Below are positions 7,664 to 14,711 of a DNA stretch of 54,856 nucleotides, one piece after another. The translations under genes and the position numbers were made by a program. The DNA is from Bacteroidales bacterium (GTDB taxonomy: Bacteria > Bacteroidota > Bacteroidia > Bacteroidales > UBA932), in the NCBI GenBank assembly GCA_017438265.1, contig JAFRVZ010000005.1:1-54856 (forward strand). The letters run 5' to 3'. The notes below the pieces were generated by a model, which saw only the letters and a program-made list of their open reading frames with translations, was not told the origin of the DNA and made no database searches. Each line of letters begins with the position of its first letter. Positions within the stretch are counted from its first letter, which is position 1.

Positions 7664-9075
7664 AGCTCCTTGCGGAGGCGGGCTTTCGGGATGCCGAGCT
7701 GGTCGCGGTACTTGGCGATCGTGCGGCGGGCGACGTTGTAGCCGCGCTTCCCCATTTCCGTGACGAGCTGGTCGTCGGTCAGGGGGCGGTGCTTGTCCTC
7801 GGCGTCGACGAGCTCCTGGAGGGCCTTCTTGAGCTCGCGGGTCGAGACCTCCTCGCCTTCCTTGTTCTCGAGGCCCTCGGAGAAGAAGTATTTCAGCGGA
7901 TAGATGCCGAAGTGGGTCTCGATGTACTTGCTGTTGACAACGCGGGAGATCGTCGAGATGTCGAAGCCGGTCATCTCGGCGATGTCCTTGAGGACCATCG
8001 GCTTGAGGTTGGCCTCGTCGCCGTCGAGGAAGTAGTCGTGCTGGTATTCGACGATGGCCTTGACCGTGCTCTCGAGGGTGTTGTGGCGCTGCTTGAGGGC
8101 CTCGACGAACCACTTCGCCGAGTCGAGCTTCTGCTTGACGAAGGTCGCGGCCTCGCGCTGGGCGCGTTCGCCGGAGCCCTTGGCCTCGAGGAGCAGGTCC
8201 GCGTATTTCTTGTTGACGCGGAGCTCCGGGATCGAGAAGCGGGGCATCGAGAGCTTCAGCTCGCCGTCCACGAGGTCGAGGACGAAGTCGGGGACGATCT
8301 GCTGGGCCTGCTCCGTATAGGAATCGTCGATCTGGCCGCCGGGGGAAGGATTGAGCTTCAGGATCTTGCCGAGGGCGGCCTTCAGCTCTTCCTGGCTCAT
8401 CCCGCTGCGGCTCAGGATCTTCTGGAAATGCTTGCTGGTAAACTCGTTGAAGTAGTCGCGGAGGATGCGCTCGGCATTTTCGGTATCCGGGGTGCGCTTC
8501 AGGGTCCGGATCTGGAGGAGGAGGCACTCCTGCAGGTCGCGGGCGCCGACGCCGGCGGGGTCGAATTCCTGGATGATCTTCAGCATCCGCAGGACCTCCT
8601 CCCCGTCGGTCTGGATGCCGGCGCGGAAGGCGAGGTCGTCCACGAGGGAATCGATGTCGCGGCGCAGGTAGCCGTCTTCGTCGAGGCTGCCGATGATGAA
8701 GGTCGCGACGTCTTTTTCGTGCTGGGAGAGGTGGCGGAAGCCGAGCTGGTCGAGGAGGCTCTGGGTGAAGCTCTCCTTGACGGAGAAGGTGTTGTATTCG
8801 GGGCGCTCGTCCTTGCCGTAATTGTTGACCTTGAGGCGGTAGGAAGGAATCGGATCGTCCGCGTCGAGCTCGTCGATGGAGATGTCCTTCGGCTCGTCGT
8901 CATCGTCGTCGCGGCTCTCTACGGGGTGGTCGTCGTCAAGCACGGGATTCTCCTCAAGCTCCGTGCGGATGCGCTGTTCCAGTTCCTGGATCGGCAGTTC
9001 GATGAGCTTGATGGTCTGGATCTGAAGCGGAGACAGCTTCTGGGTCTGTTTCAGTTCGAGTCCTTGCTTGATCAT
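7660..9075 (-). CDS. rpoN: RNA polymerase sigma-54 factor RpoN
   Basis: This is a 471-residue sigma-54. The Gln/Leu-rich activator-interaction region I is at the N-terminus (GLELKQTQKLSPLQIQTIKL), followed by an acidic linker (residues ~48-70), the core-binding domain (EFDPAGVGARDLQECLLLQI) and the DNA-binding domain ending in the RpoN box ARRTIAKYRDQLGIP. Length and order are canonical. Sigma-54 needs an AAA+ activator, and none is in the window. The gene is last in a minus-strand set with the LEA2-like and SPOR-like genes (11-bp gap to the latter) and overlaps convergent radC by 4 bp. Confidence 0.97.
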   Translation of the reverse strand: MIKQGLELKQTQKLSPLQIQTIKLIELPIQELEQRIRTELEENPVLDDDHPVESRDDDDDEPKDISIDELDADDPIPSYRLKVNNYGKDERPEYNTFSVKESFTQSLLDQLGFRHLSQHEKDVATFIIGSLDEDGYLRRDIDSLVDDLAFRAGIQTDGEEVLRMLKIIQEFDPAGVGARDLQECLLLQIRTLKRTPDTENAERILRDYFNEFTSKHFQKILSRSGMSQEELKAALGKILKLNPSPGGQIDDSYTEQAQQIVPDFVLDLVDGELKLSMPRFSIPELRVNKKYADLLLEAKGSGERAQREAATFVKQKLDSAKWFVEALKQRHNTLESTVKAIVEYQHDYFLDGDEANLKPMVLKDIAEMTGFDISTISRVVNSKYIETHFGIYPLKYFFSEGLENKEGEEVSTRELKKALQELVDAEDKHRPLTDDQLVTEMGKRGYNVARRTIAKYRDQLGIPKARLRKEL

Positions 9076-9086
9076 TCGTTCCTGTT

Positions 9087-9644
9087 CTATCGCGTTCCCG
9101 TGGGCCTGAGCACCAGGACGGTGTCAACGACGTAGCTGTGCTCCCTGTCCACGGGCGGGTAATCTATATTCTCTTTCACGACGAAGGCGGAGCTGTACTC
9201 GTGGCTGATCTGCTGGAGGAGCTGCATCGCTTCGGATTTCGTCCGGAAATCGCCGACGGTCACCTTGAAGAAGGGACTGGCGAAGCTGCGGTGGGCGACG
9301 ATGCCGGGGTGGGACGCTTCGAAGCTGCGCTGGACCTGCTCCGACATCTGGCGGGCGTTCTGCTTGTTGTCGAAGAAGATACGCACGCGGTAGCCGGTCA
9401 TCGCCTTCGCGCGGTTGTTGGCAATATGGGAGTCCATCGCGGTCGCGACGGACGCGGGCTGGTTCACCTCGACCATCGAGAAGACCGAGCGGCCGACGAG
9501 GGTCGAATCGACCGCCGTCGCGGGCCGGTACACGAGGGAGTCGACGACGTCGAAGCCTTCGGGGATAATCAATTCCTGGGCACGGAGGCCTGCCAGCGGC
9601 AGGGCCAGGACGGCGAGGAGAACGAGGAGTATCTTTCTTTTCAT
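9087..9644 (-). CDS. Exported SPOR-like domain protein
   Basis: This 185-residue protein has a signal peptide (cleavage after GLRA) and a C-terminal SPOR-like fold: GYRVRIFFDNKQNARQM, then FKVTVGDFRTKSEAMQLLQQ, the usual beta-alpha-beta pattern that in SPOR domains binds denuded peptidoglycan. The middle contains RPATAVDSTLVGRSVFSMVE, as in Bacteroidota SPOR proteins of similar length. The start overlaps the stop of the upstream LEA2-like gene by 4 bp, so they are coupled. It probably acts in the periplasm on the cell wall; the exact role is unknown. Confidence 0.8.
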   Translation of the reverse strand: MKRKILLVLLAVLALPLAGLRAQELIIPEGFDVVDSLVYRPATAVDSTLVGRSVFSMVEVNQPASVATAMDSHIANNRAKAMTGYRVRIFFDNKQNARQMSEQVQRSFEASHPGIVAHRSFASPFFKVTVGDFRTKSEAMQLLQQISHEYSSAFVVKENIDYPPVDREHSYVVDTVLVLRPTGTR

Positions 9645-10123
9645 CGAACGATATCGCTGATTTTCAAATTCTTGATCTTAACCTTCCTGCCGGGGGCGTC
9701 GGGCGGTCCGACCCGGAAGGTCACGTCCGCACGGTAGCCGTCGAAGGTACTGTCGCCCAGCAGCTCCAGCAGTTTCAGCACGGAGACGCCTTCCTCCAGC
9801 ATCAGCGCGCAGGGAAGTTCATGGACATCCGCCGACGCGGCACGGAGCAGGACGTCGCCGCCGGTCACCCGTGCAAAGGGTTTGCCATTCTTCTTGACCA
9901 CCCCTTCCAGCCGGCTGACACACAGATCCGGCCCGGGGTTCCGTACGCCGACGGCGAGGACGGCATCCGCGCTCCGCAACCCCCGGGGGGTAAACGAAAG
10001 GACGCGGAAGGAGGTATAGCGGACGCGGCGCAGCTGCCGCATCCCGGCGCAGGAGCTCAGTCCCACCACCACGACGGCCGCCAGCAGGAGCGCGGCGATG
10101 CGCATATATCTTCGTGTTGCCAT
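9641..10123 (-). CDS. LEA type 2-like lipoprotein
   Basis: This is a 160-residue lipoprotein with lipobox LSSC (Cys24 from the ATG at 10123). The mature part reads like the LEA-14/WHy beta-sandwich: FTPRGLRSADAVLAVGVRNP, with the typical VxNP turn, and FARVTGGDVLLRAASADVHE. The -7 box TATCTTTG ends only 5 bp before the ATG at 10123, so either the mRNA is leaderless or the true start is the internal ATG at 10105 (MRIAALLLAAV), which gives a more compact signal peptide. The product is an envelope protein of unknown job, coupled to the SPOR-like gene. Confidence 0.72.
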   Translation of the reverse strand: MATRRYMRIAALLLAAVVVVGLSSCAGMRQLRRVRYTSFRVLSFTPRGLRSADAVLAVGVRNPGPDLCVSRLEGVVKKNGKPFARVTGGDVLLRAASADVHELPCALMLEEGVSVLKLLELLGDSTFDGYRADVTFRVGPPDAPGRKVKIKNLKISDIVR

Positions 10124-10128
10124 TATCG

Positions 10129-10136
10129 CAAAGATA
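10129..10136 (-). promoter_or_regulatory. Promoter -7 box for the LEA2-SPOR-rpoN operon
   Basis: The minus strand reads TATCTTTG, an exact TAnnTTTG match, facing away from the miaB promoter 21 bp further on. Confidence 0.65.
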
Positions 10137-10157
10137 GTCAGATTCGTCGAAAAATCC

Positions 10158-10165
10158 TATCTTTG
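10158..10165 (+). promoter_or_regulatory. Promoter -7 box for miaB
   Basis: TATCTTTG matches the consensus and ends 8 bp before the miaB ATG. With the divergent box at 10129-10136 it forms a compact back-to-back promoter pair. Confidence 0.65.
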
Positions 10166-10173
10166 CGCCAGAA

Positions 10174-11493
10174 ATGGCCAAGCTCTACATCGAAACATAC
10201 GGGTGTCAGATGAACGTCAACGACACCGAAGTCATCTTCTCCATCCTCGCCCGCGAAGGCTATGAGCGGACGGAGGAGATCGGGGAGGCGGACGTCATCC
10301 TCGCCAACACCTGCTCCGTGCGCGACAACGCCGAGCAGCGCATCTGGGGCCGCGTGGAGCAGTTCCACGCCCGCCGCGCCGCGAAGCCCGGCCTGCTGGT
10401 CGGCATCGTCGGGTGCATGGCGGAGCGCCTCAAGGACGCGCTCCTCGACTCCGGGAAGGTCGACCTCGTCGCGGGCCCGGACGCCTACCGGCGCCTGCCG
10501 GCCCTGCTCGAAGCCGCCCGCCCCGGCCATCCCCAGATCGACGTCGAGCTCTCCCGCGAGGAGACCTACGCCGACATCAAGCCCGTCCGCATCGACCGGA
10601 ACGGCGTCTCCGCCTTCATCTCGATCATGCGCGGCTGCAACAACGTCTGCTCCTACTGCGTGGTGCCCTATACCCGCGGCGTCGAGCGGAGCCGCGAACC
10701 TTCGACCATCGTCCGCGAGGCCTGCGACGTGTTCTCCCGGGGTTACCGGGAGGTCACCCTGCTGGGCCAGAACGTCGATTCCTACCGCTGGAAGGACGGG
10801 GAGACGGCCGTCGGTTTCGCGCAGTTGCTGGAGATGGTCGCACAGGTCAGCCCGGAGCTCCGGGTCCGCTTCGCGACCTCGAACCCCCAGGACATCTCCG
10901 ACGAGGTCCTCTACACGATGGCCCGCCACGAAAACATCTGCCGTCACATCCACCTCCCGGTCCAGTCCGGCAGCGACCGGATGCTCGAAAAGATGCGCCG
11001 CCGCTACACGCGCGAGGGCTACCTCGCCCGCGTCGCCCGGATCCGGGAGATCCTCCCCGGCTGCGGGCTCACGACCGACGTGATCGCCGGCTTCTGCTCC
11101 GAGACGGAGGAAGACCACGCGCTGACCCTCAGCCTCTTCGAGGAGGTCGGCTTCGACACCGCCTTCATGTTCCAGTATTCGGAGCGCCCGGGGACGATGG
11201 CCGCGCGCCGCTTCCCCGACGACGTCCCCCCGGAGACGAAGACCCGCCGCCTGAACGAGATCATCGCCCTCCAGAACCGCCTCAGCCTCGAAAGCTACCG
11301 CGCCGACATCGGCAAGCGCTTCACGGTCCTCGTCGAGGGTCCCTCGAAGCGCAACCCCGCCGAACTCTGCGGCCGCGCCTCCAACAACAAGATGTGCGTG
11401 TGGCCCGACACGGTCCACAAGCCCGGCGACTACGTCGACGTCCGTGTCACCGACGCCACCTCCGCGACGCTCCTCTGCACCCTCGCCGACTGA
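10174..11493 (+). CDS. miaB: tRNA-2-methylthio-N6-dimethylallyladenosine synthase MiaB
   Basis: This is a 439-residue radical-SAM methylthiotransferase that adds the 2-methylthio group to i6A37 in tRNAs. The N-terminal UPF0004 domain holds the auxiliary-cluster cysteines 11 (ETYGCQMN), 47 (NTCSVRDNA) and 81 (GCMAERLK). The radical-SAM CxxxCxxC is MRGCNNVCSYCVVPYTRG with Cys155, 159 and 162. A TRAM domain ends the protein (VDVRVTDATSATLL). The NTCSVRDNAEQR and GCNNVCSYC signatures favour MiaB over MtaB or RimO. It has its own promoter and is followed by a convergent esterase; the 58-bp gap 11494-11551 holds only a short GC-rich inverted repeat. Confidence 0.96.
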   Translation: MAKLYIETYGCQMNVNDTEVIFSILAREGYERTEEIGEADVILANTCSVRDNAEQRIWGRVEQFHARRAAKPGLLVGIVGCMAERLKDALLDSGKVDLVAGPDAYRRLPALLEAARPGHPQIDVELSREETYADIKPVRIDRNGVSAFISIMRGCNNVCSYCVVPYTRGVERSREPSTIVREACDVFSRGYREVTLLGQNVDSYRWKDGETAVGFAQLLEMVAQVSPELRVRFATSNPQDISDEVLYTMARHENICRHIHLPVQSGSDRMLEKMRRRYTREGYLARVARIREILPGCGLTTDVIAGFCSETEEDHALTLSLFEEVGFDTAFMFQYSERPGTMAARRFPDDVPPETKTRRLNEIIALQNRLSLESYRADIGKRFTVLVEGPSKRNPAELCGRASNNKMCVWPDTVHKPGDYVDVRVTDATSATLLCTLAD

Positions 11494-11551
11494 CGCCCGC
11501 CGGCGGCCACCTGGGAACCTTCTTCTCCTCCCTCCGGTATTTTCTGCCCGT

Positions 11552-12916
11552 TTAGCGGCGCTGGCCGTTCTGCTGGGGAACGACGGGGTCGGCGAGGACC
11601 TGGGCGTTCATCCATTCGAAGATGTTGGCGTGGCCCTGGGGGGCGACGGAGCCGCCGCCGTTGTTGCTGGGCTTGACGTCGCCGGGGGTCTGCTCCTGCG
11701 AGGCGGTCACGGCATCATTGAAGAGGTAGGTCCAGGAGAAGTGGCCCATCAGCCGCTGGCCGGGGTTGTCGATGCCCTGGACATTCTCGAACATGGACAT
11801 CCAGACGTTCTTGGCGCCTTCCTTCATCAGGCGCTGGAAGGTCGGGATGCAGTGGGTCTTGGGATCGACGGTCGTGTCGTCATAGGACTGGACGATCCAG
11901 ATGTTCTCCTCGGCGAGGGCCTTGATCTCGTTGTCGGAGATGTTGGCGTCGGCGTAGGCCTCGCAGGTCGGATAGGCCGCCGCGAAGTAGCGGGGGTTGC
12001 GGATCAGCATGTGCATCGTCATGTAGCCGCCGTTGGAGCAGCCGCCGAGGTAGATGCGCCTGGGGTCCACGTCGGGGTGGCTGTCGACGAAGGCGTCGAT
12101 GCAGGATTTCAGCACGTCGGCATAGAGGGAGGGGTATTCGCCGTGGCCGAAGCCCTTCGAGGTGCCCATCCACATCGTGGGGCACTGGACGGAGAGGACG
12201 TAGGCACCGCCGGCGCCGCCCTCGGTCGTGAAGTGGGACTGGATCTCCGGGCGGATCAGGGAGACGACCTCGTTGCCGAGGAGGGTGATGGAGACGTCGA
12301 CGCCGCCTTCACCGCCGCCGTGGAGCCAGATCACGAGCGGGTTGGCCTTGCCGTCGCCGCGGAGCGACCAGGGCTCATAGGAGGCGTAGGTGAGGGTGAT
12401 GTCGCCGGCCTTGCCGGTCGCCTTGCCGGTGAAGGTGCCCTTGTTGAAGTAGTCGGCTTCGGAGACGAAGTCCTTGAGGGCCTTGTCGGTCGCGCATGCG
12501 ACGGCGGTGAATTTCTGCTTGCCGGCCTTGAGGGTCTTGCCCTTCTTCAGGCTGACCGTGACGCTGTACTCGTCCCGCCAGACGCCGTTGCCCTTGGCGA
12601 GGCCGAGGCCCCGGCCGGAGGCCTTCTCAAGGCCGAGGGCGAGGTATCCGCCTTCCGGGTTGAAGGCGCCGCGGGCGTCGCAGGGATAGACGGCGATGAC
12701 GTTGCGGTCGGTGCCGTTCGTGTTGACGGCGAAGGCGGCCGGATCCGGGTTGTCGAGCTTGATTTCGGGCTTGACGACGACGAGGTTGACGGCCGTCGAA
12801 GCCTCGTAGGTGGTCACGCCAACGACCTGGGGCGTCATTTTCAGGGTCTGGGCGTTGGCGGACAGGGCGGCCGCACAGAGGGCCGCGGCAGTCGCGAGGA
12901 TGCTGAGTGTCTTCAT
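11552..12916 (-). CDS. Secreted alpha/beta hydrolase (esterase / prolyl-oligopeptidase-like)
   Basis: This 454-residue secreted hydrolase has a signal peptide ending in ANAQ, an N-terminal beta-sandwich (residues ~25-175) and a C-terminal alpha/beta-hydrolase domain. The oxyanion segment is VIWLHGGGEGG (about 195-205), the nucleophile elbow is GCSNG with Ser294, an acidic residue lies in SYDDTTVD and a histidine in GHFSW. The architecture resembles two-domain esterases with an Ig-like N-terminal domain, such as Thermotoga EstA, and feruloyl/acetyl-xylan-esterase-like depolymerases. The substrate is not determined. The operator-like inverted repeat and a TATCTTTA box lie 50-60 bp upstream. Gly- and Asn-rich residues near the C-terminus (SNNGGG) form a linker. 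Confidence 0.85.
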   Translation of the reverse strand: MKTLSILATAAALCAAALSANAQTLKMTPQVVGVTTYEASTAVNLVVVKPEIKLDNPDPAAFAVNTNGTDRNVIAVYPCDARGAFNPEGGYLALGLEKASGRGLGLAKGNGVWRDEYSVTVSLKKGKTLKAGKQKFTAVACATDKALKDFVSEADYFNKGTFTGKATGKAGDITLTYASYEPWSLRGDGKANPLVIWLHGGGEGGVDVSITLLGNEVVSLIRPEIQSHFTTEGGAGGAYVLSVQCPTMWMGTSKGFGHGEYPSLYADVLKSCIDAFVDSHPDVDPRRIYLGGCSNGGYMTMHMLIRNPRYFAAAYPTCEAYADANISDNEIKALAEENIWIVQSYDDTTVDPKTHCIPTFQRLMKEGAKNVWMSMFENVQGIDNPGQRLMGHFSWTYLFNDAVTASQEQTPGDVKPSNNGGGSVAPQGHANIFEWMNAQVLADPVVPQQNGQRR

Positions 12917-12964
12917 TGCGTGGTTGGTTATATTATGTAATCGTTGTTTCCGTTTTGCTTCCGG

Positions 12965-12990
12965 GGTGATAAAGATAATGAATTATCACC
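12965..12990. repeat. Inverted repeat between divergent esterase and HAD genes
   Basis: GGTGATAA (12965-12972) and TTATCACC (12983-12990) are perfect 8-bp inverted arms separated by 10 bp. The left arm and spacer include TATCTTTA on the minus strand (12977-12970), the probable esterase -7 box, so a protein bound here would control that promoter. Confidence 0.5.
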
Positions 12991-13009
12991 AAAACGCACG
13001 GGCTTTTTG

Positions 13010-13017
13010 TATCTTTG
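13010..13017 (+). promoter_or_regulatory. Promoter -7 box of the HAD phosphatase gene
   Basis: TATCTTTG matches the consensus and ends only 4 bp before the ATG at 13022, implying a leaderless transcript. Confidence 0.6.
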
Positions 13018-13021
13018 GGGT

Positions 13022-13666
13022 ATGGAATGGAAAGCGATACTGTTCGATTTCGACGGGACGCTGGCGGACACGGCGCCGGGCATCGTGCTGACGATGCGGC
13101 GCGCGTTCGCGGAAGACGGGCTGCCGCTGCCGGAGGAGGCGGCGATCCGGCAGACCATCGGGCTGCCGCTGCCGCAGGCGATCCGCCTCCTGGGCGGCCT
13201 CGACGAGGCGGCCGCCGCCCGCACGACCGCGACCTACCGCCGCTTCTTCCCGGAATGTGAAATGACCCACATCACCATCTTCCCCGAAGTCGCCGAAACC
13301 CTGCGGGAACTCCGCTCCCGGGGCCTGCGCCTGGCCGTCTGTACCTCCCGCGGCCGCGACTCCCTCGAATCCATCCTCCGCCTGCACGGCCTCCTCGACT
13401 GCTTCGAGACCTTCGTCACCGCGACGGACAACCTCCCCGCGAAGCCCGCCCCGGACATGGTCCTCGCGCTGCTCGACCGTCTCGGGGTGGCCGCCGGCGA
13501 GGCCCTCGTCGTCGGTGACACGACCTTCGACATCGAAATGGGCGCCCGCGCCGGCTGTCCGACCTGCGCCGTGACCTACGGCAACCATTCCGCGGTGCAG
13601 CTGGCTTCCGCCGGCCCCACGTTCACCATCGCGCATTTCTCCGCCCTCCTGTCCCTCCGGCGGTAG
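13022..13666 (+). CDS. HAD-superfamily phosphatase (phosphoglycolate phosphatase / beta-phosphoglucomutase-like)
   Basis: This 214-residue enzyme has HAD motif I FDFDGTLAD (nucleophile Asp9, acid/base Asp11), motif II in LAVCTSRGR, the lysine of AKPAPDMV and motif IV VVGDTTFDIEMG. The alpha-helical cap follows motif I, as in subfamily IA (Gph, PgmB, YcjU types). The start at 13022 places motif I at the usual distance from the N-terminus; an upstream ATG at 12944 would run through the promoter and is rejected. The substrate cannot be assigned from sequence. It is monocistronic and diverges from the esterase. Confidence 0.9.
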   Translation: MEWKAILFDFDGTLADTAPGIVLTMRRAFAEDGLPLPEEAAIRQTIGLPLPQAIRLLGGLDEAAAARTTATYRRFFPECEMTHITIFPEVAETLRELRSRGLRLAVCTSRGRDSLESILRLHGLLDCFETFVTATDNLPAKPAPDMVLALLDRLGVAAGEALVVGDTTFDIEMGARAGCPTCAVTYGNHSAVQLASAGPTFTIAHFSALLSLRR

Positions 13667-13677
13667 CGGGAATCGCC

Positions 13678-13727
13678 TGTCCGCAAGAGGCTGTCAAAAC
13701 GGCCGCGGACATCTGCTGCAACAGCCT
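13678..13727. repeat. Two interleaved inverted repeats (pseudoknot geometry)
   Basis: TGTCCGC (13678-13684) pairs with GCGGACA (13705-13711), and AGGCTGT (13688-13694) pairs with ACAGCCT (13721-13727). The pairs interleave, so as RNA they could form an H-type pseudoknot, though not two nested hairpins. It lies 11 bp after the HAD stop. It may be chance. The rest of the 13667-13970 gap holds tRNA-Asn and its signals. Confidence 0.35.
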
Positions 13728-13734
13728 ATACGAA

Positions 13735-13765
13735 GAAAAGCACCTGCATTCCTGCAAGTGCTTTA
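13735..13765 (-). terminator. Terminator after tRNA-Asn
   Basis: On the minus strand AAAGCACTTGCA and TGCAGGTGCTTT form a stem with one mismatch around a four-base loop, followed by T-rich sequence. It starts 8 bp after the tRNA's encoded CCA. Confidence 0.75.
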
Positions 13766-13772
13766 TTCTTAT

Positions 13773-13849
13773 TGGCTCCCCTTCTAGGACTTGAACCTAG
13801 GACCCCCTGATTAACAGTCAGGTGCTCTAACCAACTGAGCTAAAGAGGA
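13773..13849 (-). tRNA. tRNA-Asn (GTT)
   Basis: On the minus strand the acceptor TCCTCTT pairs with AAGGGGA, the D arm holds AGCTCAGTTGGTTAGAGC, the anticodon arm is CTGAC-TGTTAAT-CAG with anticodon GTT, the T loop is GGTTCAAGTCC, and CCA is encoded (13775-13773). Confidence 0.97.
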
Positions 13850-13881
13850 ATTTATCCCGGGGCATCTCGCCCGTGGGATTG

Positions 13882-13912
13882 CAAAGGTACAACAAAAACA
13901 TAAATACGCAAA
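13882..13912 (-). promoter_or_regulatory. tRNA-Asn promoter
   Basis: TTTG (13912-13909), 19 bp, then TACCTTTG (13889-13882) on the minus strand match the Bacteroidota consensus. A GC-rich hairpin (13854-13879) occupies the short pre-tRNA leader. Confidence 0.8.
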
Positions 13913-13938
13913 GATTACGGCAAAAAAATTTTATTTTT

Positions 13939-13946
13939 TAAATTTG
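13939..13946 (+). promoter_or_regulatory. Promoter -7 box of the HU-NUDIX-SpoIID run
   Basis: TAAATTTG fits TAnnTTTG and lies 24 bp before the ATG at 13971. No -33 TTTG is seen at the expected distance. Confidence 0.45.
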
Positions 13947-13970
13947 TATTCTGGATAACACGCTCAGACA

Positions 13971-14711
13971 ATGGATATCGACCTCCTGTCAAAAATGGTT
14001 CGCGAAATCATCCTGGAAAGCGATGAAGTCACGCTTCCCGGGGTGGGAATGTTCGTCGCTGAGACGGTTCCCGCGACCTTTTCCAATAAGGGATTTACCA
14101 TCAACCCGCCGTACCGGCGCCTGAGTTTCCGGCAGAAGCAGGGCTCCGACACGCTGCTGGCGGATTACTATGCCGCGACGTACGCGGTCCCGCGGGACAA
14201 GGCCGCCGAGGTGCTGGAAGCGTTCCTGTCGGGGATGAAGGATGTCCTGAAGGAGCGGAAGACCATCGTGTTCCCGGGCCTGGGCCGCCTGCGCGCGACG
14301 AAGGAGAACCAGTTCTTCTTCGTGTCGGACGAGGCGATGGACATCTGTCCGCAGGCCTTCGGGCTGGAGGCGGTGTCGCTGAAGTCGCACGGGACGGTGG
14401 AGGCGCCGGCGGTGCCGGCGGTGCCGGATCCGGTGGCGGCCGCGGAAAAAGATTTCTCGACTCCGCTCGAAATGACAGGGAAGGCGGCGCTCGAAATGAC
14501 AGAGAAGGCGGCGCTCGAAATGACAGGGAAGGCGGCGGAAAGAGATTTCTCGACTGCGCTCGAAATGACAGGGAAGGCGGTGCTGTGGACTGTCGCGGTG
14601 GCGGCGGTGCTGCTGGGATTGCTGGCGGTGCTGGGAAGGGTGGCGCCGGACTTCGTGGACCGCTTCCTGTATACGAAGGAGGAGTTGGAGGTTTTGCGGT
14701 ACGTGCTATGA
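13971..14711 (+). CDS. HU-CCDC81-type DNA-binding domain membrane protein without SPOR domain
   Basis: This 246-residue protein starts with two HU-like halves typical of Bacteroidota HU-CCDC81 proteins: MVREIILESDEVTLPGVGMF with GFTINPPYRRLSFR, then FLSGMKDVLKERKTIVFPGL. A linker (about residues 140-200) follows, then one membrane segment (WTVAVAAVLLGLLAVLG, ~203-220) and only ~25 further residues. Family members usually continue into a periplasmic SPOR domain, which is absent here. The linker is built from tandem copies of a dispersed repeat (DFSTPLEMTGKAALEMTEKA and so on). The protein could tether nucleoid DNA to the inner membrane; this is inference. The stop overlaps the NUDIX start by 4 bp (ATGA). 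Confidence 0.82.
   Translation: MDIDLLSKMVREIILESDEVTLPGVGMFVAETVPATFSNKGFTINPPYRRLSFRQKQGSDTLLADYYAATYAVPRDKAAEVLEAFLSGMKDVLKERKTIVFPGLGRLRATKENQFFFVSDEAMDICPQAFGLEAVSLKSHGTVEAPAVPAVPDPVAAAEKDFSTPLEMTGKAALEMTEKAALEMTGKAAERDFSTALEMTGKAVLWTVAVAAVLLGLLAVLGRVAPDFVDRFLYTKEELEVLRYVL
14451..14580 (+). repeat. Dispersed repeat copies forming an in-frame tandem array inside the HU gene
   Basis: A 24-bp unit beginning GCTCGAAATGACAG occurs at 14465, 14489 and 14513, with a fourth copy at 14558. The first and last copies are each preceded by GATTTCTCGACT (14451 and 14544, 93 bp apart). All spacings are multiples of three, so the frame stays open. The unit is related to the CTGTCATTCCGAGCGAAG repeat found at 35811 and 38228. 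Confidence 0.85.

Noticed and set aside
6620-8527. A 635-codon minus-strand frame
   Set aside because: It spans parts of fur, radC and rpoN in a different frame and is Arg/Pro-rich noise.
7660-9075. Search for sigma-54 (-24/-12) promoters because rpoN is present
   Set aside because: By eye I found no convincing TGGCAC-N5-TTGC site in any intergenic region of the window.
11494-11551. GC-rich inverted repeat between miaB and the esterase as terminator
   Set aside because: The arms are short (GCCGG-type), there is no T run and it may be compositional.
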